This document shows, one piece after another, positions 6,786 to 15,846 of a stretch of 40,549 nt of DNA (within the stretch, counting starts at the first letter, position 1; each line of letters opens with the position of its first letter). A program made the translations under genes and the position numbers. Under the pieces are notes generated by a model. That model ran no database searches and had not been told where the DNA came from. It saw only the letters and a program-made list of their open reading frames with translations. The DNA comes from JAGMXM01 sp964458325 (GTDB taxonomy: Bacteria > Verrucomicrobiota > Verrucomicrobiia > Limisphaerales > UBA1319), in NCBI GenBank assembly GCA_964458325.1, contig CAYWIM010000037.1, positions 1-40,549 on the forward strand, written 5' to 3'.

Positions 6786-9182
6786 TCAAGGATTCCACTC
6801 GTGCGCGCCCCGATCGGATGCACGGCCGAATGGCACCGCATTGCCCCAGAAATCGCGGCCGCCGTGGCTGGGGACCGTGATGGCGGAGTCGATGCAGGGC
6901 GAGCCGGCCTCGAGCATGTAGCCGGCCAGCGTGCCCAACCCTGTGCCTCCGCTCCCCGGATTCACGAGCCGCGGATCGCTCGTCAGCTTGCGCGGATCGT
7001 CGGGCTCGCCCTCGGGGTGGCACCCAAAAAACAGGTTGCCCTCGAAAGTCCGATTGCCGTTGAACCACCGGTAGCGAGCGGTGGGGCTCATGTTGCAGAT
7101 GACGTTATTGAAAAAGGAGTAGGTTTTCGCCGCCTTTCTCCGCTCGTCGATGATGGTGGGCGAAACATCGGGCCCCACATACACGGTGTTGTTGTAGACC
7201 AACGTGCTCGCAGCGTCGTAACTCATGCAGAAGATGATCCCCCGATCGTTCTGGCTGATGTTGCATCGAACGATCACGTTGGTGTCCCGGGCATCGGTGC
7301 ATTGCCAGTAAAGGCCGTGCGCATTGTCGTGGCTGTAGCTGTATTGAAACACGCAGCCGGGACTCTGCAGATCCGCATCATAGAGCGATCCATCGAAGCT
7401 CCTCGATGGATCGCGCTCGCCGGCTCGATTCCGGTAGCCCTCGTTATATTGGAAGACGGTGCCCCGGCAGCTTCGCGAGAAGATGGTGTTGCCTGTATAG
7501 GCGCGATAGGCCGTGTCCCAGCAGAGGTTCCGCTCGATCAGCCCCGTCTCGTCCGTCAATCGGATGATCATGGCGTTCTTTGCGACGTCATGGATCGAGT
7601 TGCCGCGGATGACCACCTGGGTAAATTTTCGCGCCTCCCACGCAGGCGTGCCCGGGTAATCGCCCACGGAAACCCGGTTGTTGAGCGCGATGCCCTGGTT
7701 GTCGACGGTCGCGATGTCGCAGTTTTCGACGAGGATGTCGTTGAACCGCGTCGGCGCGGCTCTGTCGTCGATCACCTCGACAATGATCCCACCGGTCCGC
7801 TTGGCGGCGTTGCTGGCTTGATCCACCAAGCCCTTGATGTGATGAATACGGCAATTCCACACATGGAGATGATTGACCACGGTCCCCACAAAGTTGGATG
7901 CGCTCAGGTAAATCCCGCGCCGGTCGCCCCCCTCGGCGGCGTCGTTCACAATCTCGAGGTGGTTGATCTCCCAATGCTCCTGATTGAACAGGTAGACCGC
8001 GCCCCATCCCTCCGCCCCGCCTCCGTCAATCACAGGCATCGGCCCGGCGCCGTATCGGTCAATGACGATCGGATGGGCCGCCGTTCCAGAGCCTTTCGGG
8101 TTCAGTTGCCCGGTCCATGCGCACCCCGCCTTGAACAGGATCTTGTCGCCCGGCTCGAAAACCGTCCTGTTGATTTTGTCCAGCGTCTTCCATGGCGCAT
8201 CCAAAGCGCCGCTGTTGGCGTCGTCGCCCTCCGCCGAATCCACGTGATACGCCGCGCCCCCCGGCGTTGATCCGCCAGCGCCTGCACCCCGCTTCAAATG
8301 AGCATCGAAGAATCCCAGCACCAGCGGACGCAGATCCCGCTGCCTGGGCTCGAGATGGAACGTGTGCGGCGCGCCTTCGACAATCACCAGCTCATGCCGG
8401 GCGCCCGCGCGTTTCAACGCCTCGGCCAGTAGCTCGGACTGCTCGAGATCCACGGTCTTGTCCGCGGTCCCGTGCAAAATCAGGATGGGCGGATCCGAGG
8501 CATCCGCGTAAGTCGTTGGCGAGGCAGCGCGGTAGAGCTCCGGCGCCTCGGCGCGCGTCTTGCCTAGCATTTTTGTGTCGCTGCGCCTCAGCAGATCCGC
8601 CGGCCCATACAGATCCACCGCGCACTGAACCCGACAGGAAAACTCCCCGTAAGGGCCCGTTGGATCCAGCCGGTCGCCCGGTCCCGTGACGGCCAGCATG
8701 GCCGCCAAATGTCCCCCAGCGGAACCCCCGATCACGCCGATCCGGTCCGGATCCACTCGCAACCGGCCGGCGTTCTTGCGCAGCCAGCGAACCGCCGTCT
8801 TGCAGTCGTGCAGGTTCGTCGGCCAGGTCGGATTGCCGCCAGCCGCCAGGAGGTAGTTGATGCTCATCCCCACATAACCGTGGAGAGCAAGATTGGTCCC
8901 GATGTTGATCTCCCGGGCAGCGCGTTTATCGCCCCCGGTCCATCCGCCTCCATGAATGATGACCACCGCGGGCGCGCGGCCGCCCGCCGGCAATCCCGCC
9001 GGAAGATAAAGGTCCGCCCTCTCGCTCCGCCCCGTCTCGAGATACTCGATGTCCGGCTCGAACCGGACGCCCTCGGGCATTGCCGGAAGCGTCGAGCCGC
9101 GATTGCCCGAGGTTGCGGCTGCCGGCAACCTCAGCACCGCCAGAACGACAGTCGCTGCGCAAAAAAACAACACAGCTCTCAT
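6786..9182 (-). CDS. Exported alpha/beta-hydrolase fused to a right-handed beta-helix
   Basis: This 798-residue protein has a signal peptide (about 1-23). Residues 40-298 form an alpha/beta-hydrolase of the BD-FAE / carbohydrate-esterase type: oxyanion motif HGGG (77-80), nucleophile S154 in GGSAGG, acid D241 after ILHGTAD, and a histidine at H273 in GAPHTFH. From about 310 (YHVDSAEGDD...WKTLDKIN) to the end is a right-handed parallel beta-helix like pectate lyases and other polysaccharide enzymes, with repeated N-rich turns. The fusion suggests removal of acyl or acetyl groups from a polysaccharide plus binding or cleavage of its backbone. The start ATG overlaps the stop of the upstream sialate esterase gene (ATGA), showing translational coupling. 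The beta-helix active residues cannot be assigned by eye. Confidence 0.87.
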   Translation of the reverse strand: MRAVLFFCAATVVLAVLRLPAAATSGNRGSTLPAMPEGVRFEPDIEYLETGRSERADLYLPAGLPAGGRAPAVVIIHGGGWTGGDKRAAREINIGTNLALHGYVGMSINYLLAAGGNPTWPTNLHDCKTAVRWLRKNAGRLRVDPDRIGVIGGSAGGHLAAMLAVTGPGDRLDPTGPYGEFSCRVQCAVDLYGPADLLRRSDTKMLGKTRAEAPELYRAASPTTYADASDPPILILHGTADKTVDLEQSELLAEALKRAGARHELVIVEGAPHTFHLEPRQRDLRPLVLGFFDAHLKRGAGAGGSTPGGAAYHVDSAEGDDANSGALDAPWKTLDKINRTVFEPGDKILFKAGCAWTGQLNPKGSGTAAHPIVIDRYGAGPMPVIDGGGAEGWGAVYLFNQEHWEINHLEIVNDAAEGGDRRGIYLSASNFVGTVVNHLHVWNCRIHHIKGLVDQASNAAKRTGGIIVEVIDDRAAPTRFNDILVENCDIATVDNQGIALNNRVSVGDYPGTPAWEARKFTQVVIRGNSIHDVAKNAMIIRLTDETGLIERNLCWDTAYRAYTGNTIFSRSCRGTVFQYNEGYRNRAGERDPSRSFDGSLYDADLQSPGCVFQYSYSHDNAHGLYWQCTDARDTNVIVRCNISQNDRGIIFCMSYDAASTLVYNNTVYVGPDVSPTIIDERRKAAKTYSFFNNVICNMSPTARYRWFNGNRTFEGNLFFGCHPEGEPDDPRKLTSDPRLVNPGSGGTGLGTLAGYMLEAGSPCIDSAITVPSHGGRDFWGNAVPFGRASDRGAHEWNP

Positions 9183-10633
9183 GGCTTTGTTTCAAGGGTT
9201 TTCGTCCGGAACGGCGACGCCGGCAGCCCCGCCCGGTTGAACAGATTCACGTCCGGCGCTTGCGCCCATCCATACCGTACCGCAGCCGGGCGAGAGACGG
9301 CCTCGCTCGAGACAATCACCGTTTCGCCTTCGAAGATCGCCTCCGCCGCCACATATTGGCCACCATCGTCTGCGATCTCGAATCCCCTGAGCTTCCCTCC
9401 CTTGGCAACCAGCCCGCCCGCAGCGTGGCGGAACGACAGAATGGCCCGGCGCTCCTGGAACGTAACCCGTTCGAAGACCGGGCCCGAGTATTCGATGGAC
9501 TCGCCATACGCCAGCGCTCGAGCCGCCAGCGCGAGCCGGACGCCCACCGTCTGCTTGTCTTTCGGATGGATATCCTTGACGTCCCCAACATCCGTCGTCA
9601 CCGCCATCGCGGTCCGCGGCGTCTCTTTCCAGGCGAACCACTGCGCTTCCCGGATCTCGGGCGTCATCCGCTCATGCGGGGCGATCTGGACGAAGAGAAA
9701 CGGAAAATCCCCCTGGCCCCATGCCTGCCGCCAGTTCCTGATCATCGCAGGGAACAGCACGCGGTACTCGGCCGCCCGGCTGGCATTCCCCTCCCCCTGA
9801 TACCAGATGACCCCCGCAATCGCATAAGGCTCGAGCGGCGCGATCATCGCGTTGTACAATCCCGAGGGACGCCGGACCGTCCGGGACGGATCAGCGGTTG
9901 GAGCATTTGTCTTCTTTGCCGCCCCCGATCCCGTCGCTGGTTTGGCCTTGAACGCCCGGACCGCTTCCGCCTGACGCTCGAGAATCGGCGCCAGCCGCGG
10001 ATCCGATGACAGCGTCGCATGCGACGTCCACGCCTCCGCCGGCGTGCCGCCCACGGACGAGTCGATCAACCCCACCGCAACACCGCGGTTCCGACGCAAC
10101 TCGCGTCCGAAATAGTAGGCCACGGCCGAGAAGCTCGACGCGGTTTGCGGCGTGGACTCGATCCAGTTGGCCAGGGCCTCGGTCTTGGGAACGTCCGCAG
10201 CCTCGTGCGGGACCTTGAAGAACCGGAGTTGCGTGTCCGCGGCGTTGTCGATCGCTTCCCGTGCGTTCTCGGCACGGGCGAGCTGAAACGCCATATTGGA
10301 TTGCCCGCTGCAGAGCCACACCTCGCCGACCAGCAATCCCTGGATTGTGACCGTGTTTTGCCCGATAATGGTCATGGTGTAAGGGCCGCCAGCCTCGAGG
10401 GGCTTCAGCCGGACCATCCAACGGCCGTCCCGGGCGACCGTCGTCACGGTCTGATCGAGAAGCTTCACCGTGATGTTTTCGCCCGGGCTGGCCGTGCCCC
10501 ATACCGGCACCTCGCAGCCTTGCTGGAGAACGGCGCCATCGGAGAACAGCGGATTCGGCTTGACCGCGGCATTCGTGGGTAGGGCGGCCAACAGCATCGC
10601 GGCCGCCAGAGCAGGGTGCAGGCTTTGTTTCAT
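9179..10633 (-). CDS. Sialate O-acetylesterase family carbohydrate esterase
   Basis: This 484-residue exported protein (signal peptide about 1-22) matches the SIAE/SASA family. Early beta domain: NPLFSDGAVLQQ, then VPVWGTASPGE. Catalytic motif CSGQSNM is at 108-114, with S112 as nucleophile; a second signature GVIWYQGEGN is at 273-282; and the D-x-H pair falls at D353/H355 in DIHPKDK. The enzyme removes acetyl esters from sialic acids or, in environmental bacteria, from plant or algal polysaccharides. Length and motif order are normal. It is first in the operon with the esterase/beta-helix fusion and a pseudopilin, so a polysaccharide de-esterification role is likely. A low-complexity insert (about 228-252) is unusual. 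Confidence 0.93.
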   Translation of the reverse strand: MKQSLHPALAAAMLLAALPTNAAVKPNPLFSDGAVLQQGCEVPVWGTASPGENITVKLLDQTVTTVARDGRWMVRLKPLEAGGPYTMTIIGQNTVTIQGLLVGEVWLCSGQSNMAFQLARAENAREAIDNAADTQLRFFKVPHEAADVPKTEALANWIESTPQTASSFSAVAYYFGRELRRNRGVAVGLIDSSVGGTPAEAWTSHATLSSDPRLAPILERQAEAVRAFKAKPATGSGAAKKTNAPTADPSRTVRRPSGLYNAMIAPLEPYAIAGVIWYQGEGNASRAAEYRVLFPAMIRNWRQAWGQGDFPFLFVQIAPHERMTPEIREAQWFAWKETPRTAMAVTTDVGDVKDIHPKDKQTVGVRLALAARALAYGESIEYSGPVFERVTFQERRAILSFRHAAGGLVAKGGKLRGFEIADDGGQYVAAEAIFEGETVIVSSEAVSRPAAVRYGWAQAPDVNLFNRAGLPASPFRTKTLETKP

Positions 10634-10984
10634 GTGAAATATTCGCCGCGCATGATGCCTGATAATCCCGCCTGCCGCTACTGAAAAAGCCGGCGAACGA
10701 TCTGCGGCGAGTCAACACGAGCGTACGGCCGCTGGTTTCCAGCAGCGATACTTTCGATTGACATGCGCCCTTCGGCAGATCTACGGCACTATTGGCTGGC
10801 GAAGGGGTGGCCAGATGATGCGGCGTTCATTCCCAGCCTCATCGAATTTCGAATCTTTGTCCGTGAAAAAAAGAAGTGCCGACATCTACTGGAATGCCTG
10901 GAGCGTGAGCCAGGTCCGCAGCCTGACGCGATGGAACGTCCTAATGTGCACAACTCGTGTAACAAACCCCGGACACGCATCACA
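10634..10984. other. Gene-free stretch upstream of the esterase operon
   Basis: These 351 bp lie between the start of the esterase operon (-) and the 3' end of the HAF/VCBS gene (-). They should hold the esterase operon promoter. A short + strand frame at 10763-11032 has no recognisable motif and runs into the convergent gene, so it is not called. No repeat or RNA gene was seen. Confidence 0.6.
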
Positions 10985-12610
10985 TCAGGGATGCAGCAGA
11001 TGGAAGAGCAGCCTGGCATTCCCGGCCGGTAGGGTCAGACTCTTGTTCGTCCGGTCATCGGTAAATGGGTAACCGTCATGCCCGCTCGGCAGCCAGTTCG
11101 GAGCCATCCCATCGCGCTTCTGCTGCAAGGACCAGCCCGGCGACGCCGAGGGCCACGCCATCCGCACGGCACCGCCTTCACGGCTGATGCTCAACGCTGG
11201 TTGAGAAACGGCCGCTGCGAACAAGGTGGTGTTGAGCAGCACCGTGAGTGTGCCGTCGCGGAAATTTAAGAAGTTCGCATCCAGCCGGCCGTCGCTGTTG
11301 ACATCGGCCGCCAGGATCGAAGTCGGGATGCTCCCCAGAGCCAGCGTGGCTTGAAGGCCGAAGCTGCCGCTGCCGCTGTTCGTGTATACGGTCAGCGAGT
11401 TGTCGGTCCCGCTGGAGGTGTTGGCGCAGATCAAGTCGGCGGCACCGTCGCCGGTGAAATCCGCCACCGCGACGGACGACGGCGTGGTGCCGACGGGCAG
11501 CGTGGTGTGCAAACCGAAGACGCTCTGGCTGTTGTTCGTCAACACGGTCAGCGTGTTGGCACCCCAGTTGACCGCGGCTAAATCCGGCCAGCCGTCGCCA
11601 TTGACATCGCCGGCAGCGACGGCCACCGGGATGTTGCCCACGGCGAGCGTGGCGCTGAAGCCGAACCCGCCGCTACCGTTGTTGGTCAGCACCGTCATTG
11701 AGTTGGCGTCATGGTTCACAGAAATCAAATCCGGCCGGCGATCGCCGTTCGCATCGGTCGTGACGAGGAAGATGGGCTTGGCGCCCACCGGGAAGGCGCC
11801 CTGCAGACCGAAGACACCACGGCTATTGTTGGTGAGGACGGTCAAACTGTTGTCGCCGCTGTTGACGACCGCCAGGTCCAACGACCAGTCACCGTTGACA
11901 TCCGCCGCGACGAGGGAACTTGGCATGCTGCCGACCGGGAGTGTCGCCTGCCAGCCAAAGCCACTCCCATCGTTCGTCAGTACGGTGAGCGTGCCCGCTG
12001 TCTGGTCGGCGGAGATTACGTCCGGCCGGCCATCGCCATTGACATCCACGGCCACCACCGAGGCCGGCCCCGCGCCGACAGTCAGCGTGGCGTTCGAGCC
12101 GAAGCCGCCGTCGCCGTTGTTGGTCAGCACAGTCAGCGTGGTATTCCACCCACCCGGCTCGCCGGGCAGGGCCCAGCGAAAACCGTAGTTCGCGCTGATC
12201 AAATCCAACCGGCCATCGTCGTTCACGTCGGCGGTTGCCAGACAATCCGGCCCGCTGTCTCCGTCGCCCACAGGCACGGTGTTGGCGGTGAAGGAGAACG
12301 AAGCTGGCGGGGCAGCCGGCGAGAGGAGGAACGGGCGCACGAGACCATTGGGGTAGCCGAAGCCGACGATCGGGTCGTGGTCATTGATGTCGCGGGCCGT
12401 CTGGGCCGTCCAACCGGCGGCCTTGACCTCGGCCGCGATCGTTCCGGCCACCTGGCCGGCGTTGTTGATGCTACAGCCTTTGCTGGTGTAAGCCCCACTG
12501 CCTTCGGCGCCGAGCGCGCCCAGGTCAGTGATGGTCCAGTTGGCCGCGACCAGTCGCGAGCAGATGAGTGCGCTCAACACGAAACAGCGGAGGGCTCTTG
12601 ACAGCGTCAT
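10985..12610 (-). CDS. Secreted HAF / VCBS (FG-GAP) repeat protein
   Basis: The protein has 541 residues with a signal peptide (about 1-23, ending LVAA). Residues 24-100 look like HAF-type repeats: WTITDLGALG, then SINNAGQVAG, then RDINDHDPIVG. Residues about 125-455 carry seven VCBS/FG-GAP repeats of about 50 residues, each with a calcium-binding loop like DVNGDGRPD followed by LTVLTNNGSGGFG, which fold as a beta-propeller. The C-terminal 75 residues (about 465-541) match the shared terminal module of this window (VRMAWPSASPGWSLQ... to LLFHLLHP). Such proteins are extracellular and often mediate adhesion. The start at 12610 gives a clean signal peptide, although the frame opens 14 codons earlier. 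The mix of HAF and VCBS repeats suggests domain shuffling. Confidence 0.82.
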   Translation of the reverse strand: MTLSRALRCFVLSALICSRLVAANWTITDLGALGAEGSGAYTSKGCSINNAGQVAGTIAAEVKAAGWTAQTARDINDHDPIVGFGYPNGLVRPFLLSPAAPPASFSFTANTVPVGDGDSGPDCLATADVNDDGRLDLISANYGFRWALPGEPGGWNTTLTVLTNNGDGGFGSNATLTVGAGPASVVAVDVNGDGRPDVISADQTAGTLTVLTNDGSGFGWQATLPVGSMPSSLVAADVNGDWSLDLAVVNSGDNSLTVLTNNSRGVFGLQGAFPVGAKPIFLVTTDANGDRRPDLISVNHDANSMTVLTNNGSGGFGFSATLAVGNIPVAVAAGDVNGDGWPDLAAVNWGANTLTVLTNNSQSVFGLHTTLPVGTTPSSVAVADFTGDGAADLICANTSSGTDNSLTVYTNSGSGSFGLQATLALGSIPTSILAADVNSDGRLDANFLNFRDGTLTVLLNTTLFAAAVSQPALSISREGGAVRMAWPSASPGWSLQQKRDGMAPNWLPSGHDGYPFTDDRTNKSLTLPAGNARLLFHLLHP

Positions 12611-12791
12611 GGTGCTGAGGCTACAGAAACGGCAGAGTGCGACCAAGCACAATCGACTTGGTGCGAGGCCTGCTCACGGAGGAACCGGGCTCGCGATTCA
12701 CCGGGGCTGCTGGATTCTGGCCTGACCGGCTGGCTCGCACGCACCCCTGCACCCCGCCCTTGATGACGCCTGTTGCTGGGCAGCCGTCGGC

Positions 12792-13995
12792 TCAAATCCG
12801 AGCAGGGACAATCACAAACGGAACGCCCGCCCGGCAAAAGACGCGCTGCAAGGCAAACACCCCGTAATTGTGCAGCCAGCGCGTCCACACCGTCTCACGG
12901 GTGAATGCGAGCTGGCCACCAAACAGCACAGCATCGGGATGCCGCTTCATCAATGGCTCGATCATACTCTCGATGGTGCCCACCACGTCATGACTCACTG
13001 CCGTGACCGCCTCCGCGGTGAAACCATGCTCTTGTGCAAACCCCACATAGCGTCGGGTGCTGGCGCGCGTTTCCGCTTTCAGCCGCTCCAACTCCTGCGC
13101 TCCCTTGAAGCTGCCGGCATCCAGCACGCCGACTTGCACAAACACGAAGTGTCCGAACGTTCCCGGGAAGATCCGCGGGATGCCCAGAAACGTGTGCAAT
13201 CCGAGCCCGTTGAAACCATTGACCAACACGACGGCTGTCCGGCCCTTGGTGCCGGCCTTACTGGTTCCCCTGACCTCAGCCTCCACCGCCGGCACTAACT
13301 CCTCCAGATGTTTCAAATCCCGCAGCGCCCGCCTGTAGTGGCGCTTCACCCCAAACGCCCCCGAAATCTTGCGCCGTCTTTGCCGCCAGTGCGGGCAACT
13401 CTCCGACATGCCCCACGATGGCCACCAGAATGGCCAGCGCGTGTGTGCCCACAAAGACAAAGAACACCGGCGCCCAAAGCAGCACGGATTCCTTGACGCC
13501 GCGCAAGTTCACCAGTGTCAGGAACACCACACCCGCGCACGCGAAAGCCAGTTTCCTCGGCATCCACCCAGGGGGCAACACGGAGAACAGCGCATCGGCC
13601 CCGCTGGCCACGGACACCGTGATCGTCAGCACATAGTCCACCAGCAACGCCGATCCTGACACCACTCCCGCCGTGGGCGAGAGCAGCTTGCTGGCCACCA
13701 GGTAGCCGCCGCCCCCGCTCGGAAACAGTTCGATGATTTGCCTGTAGCTCGCGCAAATCACCGCAATCGTGAACACACACGCCAGCGCCACCACCAGGCT
13801 CAGCGCTGGACGCGCTCCCAGGGCGCGAAACGCCTCTTCCGGCCCGTAGCACGACGACGACAACCCGTCCGCACCCAGCCCCACCCACGCAAGCAAGGCC
13901 ACCAATGACACCTTGTGAAAGAGCCGTTGATCCGAGAGATCACGGGCACGCCCGATGATCAGGGGCTTGATCCAGCCCCCCAAACGCTTCTTCAT
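12792..13995 (-). pseudogene. APC-family permease with central deletion and frameshift
   Basis: Reading from 13995, MKKRLGGWIKPLIIGRARDL begins a normal N-terminal half of a large APC-superfamily amino-acid permease: GLGADGLSSSCYGPEEAFRAL, the GGGGYLVASKLL loop and about five transmembrane helices. Near 13345-13360 homology jumps to another frame. It continues with VKRHYRRALRDL, TAVVLVNGFNGLGLHT and ending FALQRVFCRAGVPFVIVPARI at 12792, the cytoplasmic C-terminal domain of the same family. The intervening helices (roughly 6-12, probably 250-300 residues from family size) are missing and the two halves are out of frame. It cannot make a working transporter. The junction is GC-rich with G runs. 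An assembly deletion is the alternative. Confidence 0.82.
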
Positions 13996-14019
13996 AACCA
14001 CACCAATACATTCTGACCC

Positions 14020-14088
14020 GGGCTCGTGGTGCACGGGCCTGACTGCATTCACATTGGGGGGAACATGAAGCCCTGTCACACGACAGGG
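14020..14088 (-). promoter_or_regulatory. Hairpin-rich 5' leader of the permease pseudogene
   Basis: Two stem-loops lie just upstream of the permease start at 13995: a 9-bp stem with two G-T pairs at 14020-14040 (GGGCTCGTG with CACGGGCCT, 3-nt loop) and a perfect 7-bp stem at 14071-14088 (CCCTGTC-ACAC-GACAGGG). Their spacing suggests a structured mRNA leader, perhaps a riboswitch or attenuator. I do not recognise a named class. Confidence 0.4.
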
Positions 14089-14686
14089 GCAGAGGTTCGC
14101 CCTTCCAAATGCCGGCGAGGTTAGCTGACGGGCTCGGTCTCGGAAGTGACCGGGCGACGGGTTTGCCGCCGCCTGCGCCCCGTCCTGACGCTTACGCCTC
14201 AGGAATCGGTTCCCCCGCGCCGCCGCGCAGGAAGGCGCGGCAGCTTAGGCTGCATAACAGAAATGCTAATGGATTCTCTGGTTTTGTCAAATCAGCCGGT
14301 TCGGACGCCAGCCTGAACCTCAGACACAAAGGATCGAGCGCCGCCACCGGGGTGTTTCGACACCGCCAAGTCGATGCCTCGAGTAATCCACGGTAGGGTT
14401 TGACCGCATCGCGAAGCTGCTGTGTAGTGCCAAATAGAATTCCCCCAGTGGAGAATGGTCGTTGACTTAAGCCCACCCCCGCCGCTGTAATGTTCAGAAC
14501 CGTGCACGCGGTAGAACCGATTTCTCAAATACGCTTTAGGCTGGACAGCCAGCAACGATCAAAAGGAAACGGAAAGCAAACGTCAGGAGAAGACAAACCG
14601 AAGGAACCGCTACGAAACCATCCACACCGAACACCGAACCACCACCATCAACCCAACTCCGAAAAACAGTTCTCGGAGGTGCCCGT
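14089..14686. other. Gene-free region, A-rich leader before the SUMF1 gene
   Basis: About 600 bp between divergent genes. No open frame here shows a protein motif. The last 150 bp (about 14540-14670) are A- and C-rich and purine-biased, and likely form the promoter and 5' leader of the SUMF1-domain gene, ending in a strong ribosome site GGAGG (14675-14679) seven bases before its ATG. Confidence 0.6.
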
Positions 14687-15835
14687 ATGAGAACCAAAGC
14701 CTCCCCCAATCCTCTGATTTCGTTGCTGGCTGTCGTCGTTTTCACGCTGACCACCATGCCAGCCCTTGGGCAGGCTCCCGTCATCAGTTCCTTCAGCCAA
14801 AACGGACAACTGGTTTGCACGAATCTGCAACCCGCCAGCATCGCGAGCGTGGAATGGGCGTCATCGGTGCTGGGACCGTGGACCAACGCCTGGGCGGGCC
14901 TGGACGCGGTGACGGTGGACTCGAACGGGATGATCCAGGTGAGCGTGCCGATGTTCTATCGCGTGCGCGGGACTCCACCTCCACCTCCTCCCGGCATGGC
15001 GCTCATCCCCGGCGGGTCGTTCGTAATGGGCGATACGTTCAGCGAAGGGACCACCCTCGAGCTTCCGCTCCACACGAACCAGATCAGCGCGTTTTTCATG
15101 GACCAGACGGAGGTAACCAAGGCGTTGTGGGACGACGTCAAGGGATGGAGCGGCGGCAATGGGTACGCCTATGATAATCCCGGTGCGGGGATGGCAGCAA
15201 ACCATCCGGTGCAGACGGTGAATTGGTATGATGTGGTGAAGTGGTGCAATGCGCGGTCGCAGCGGCAGGGACAGATCCCGGCGTATTACACGGATGCTGC
15301 GCTGACGCAGGTTTATAAGACTGGGCAGGTGGAGCCATATGTGCGTTGGAGTTCCGGCTATCGGTTGCCGACGGAAGCGGAGTGGGAAAAAGCGGCACGG
15401 GGCGGGACCAGTGGGCATCGGTTCCCGTGGTCAAATGTCGAGACGATCACGCACAGTCAGGCGAACTACTACAGCGCGCCGGCGAATTACCCTTACGACA
15501 TCAATCCCACGGCTGGCTTTCACCCTGCCGTCGGCTCTAACGGTGGCACCACTCCGGTGGGGTATTTTGCGGCGAACGCCAACGGGTACGGGCTTTACGA
15601 CATGGCAGGCAACGTGTTCGAGTGGTGCTGGGATTGGTATGACACGTATTCGAGCGGTTCGCAGACGGACCCGCGCGGACCCGCAACAAGCGAAGGCTTG
15701 GGGCGTGTGAATCGGGGCGGCTGTGATGGCAACTACGCGTCCTTCTGCCGGTCGGCGGCCCGCATCCAAAACCACCCGACCATCGCGATTTACACCACAG
15801 GGTTCCGGTCCGTCCTGCCCTCTGGTCAACCATGA
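14687..15835 (+). CDS. Exported SUMF1 / formylglycine-generating-enzyme-like domain protein
   Basis: The 382-residue protein has a signal peptide (about 1-29, ending PALGQA) and a strong ribosome site (GGAGG, 14675-14679). Residues 31-95 match the shared terminal beta module (APVISSFSQNG to PMFYRVRG), here at the N-terminal side. A PPPPPPG linker leads to a SUMF1 domain (about 103-378) with MALIPGGSFVMGD, MDQTEVTKALW, YRLPTEAEWEKAARGG (225-240), GLYDMAGNVFEWCWDWY (302-318) and a C-terminal RGG...GFRSVL. The C-terminal cysteines are C346 and C354, not the C-x4-C pair of true formylglycine-generating enzymes, so sulfatase activation is doubtful. Many such exported domains bind ligands or have unknown roles. 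Confidence 0.88.
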   Translation: MRTKASPNPLISLLAVVVFTLTTMPALGQAPVISSFSQNGQLVCTNLQPASIASVEWASSVLGPWTNAWAGLDAVTVDSNGMIQVSVPMFYRVRGTPPPPPPGMALIPGGSFVMGDTFSEGTTLELPLHTNQISAFFMDQTEVTKALWDDVKGWSGGNGYAYDNPGAGMAANHPVQTVNWYDVVKWCNARSQRQGQIPAYYTDAALTQVYKTGQVEPYVRWSSGYRLPTEAEWEKAARGGTSGHRFPWSNVETITHSQANYYSAPANYPYDINPTAGFHPAVGSNGGTTPVGYFAANANGYGLYDMAGNVFEWCWDWYDTYSSGSQTDPRGPATSEGLGRVNRGGCDGNYASFCRSAARIQNHPTIAIYTTGFRSVLPSGQP

Positions 15836-15846
15836 GCCGGGAGAAC

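Noticed and set aside
5892..8270. A 792-residue open frame on the + strand
   Set aside because: It is antisense to the esterase/beta-helix and pseudopilin genes, arises from high GC, and has no protein motif; the minus-strand frames have clear domains.
10763..11032. Small + strand gene of about 89 codons
   Set aside because: No motif, and the end overlaps the convergent VCBS gene.
14192..14476. Minus-strand frame upstream of the SUMF1 gene
   Set aside because: No recognisable domain, and the region is spanned by unrelated short frames in all phases.
14687..15835. True formylglycine-generating enzyme
   Set aside because: The cysteine arrangement differs and no sulfatase is nearby, so only the domain family is claimed.
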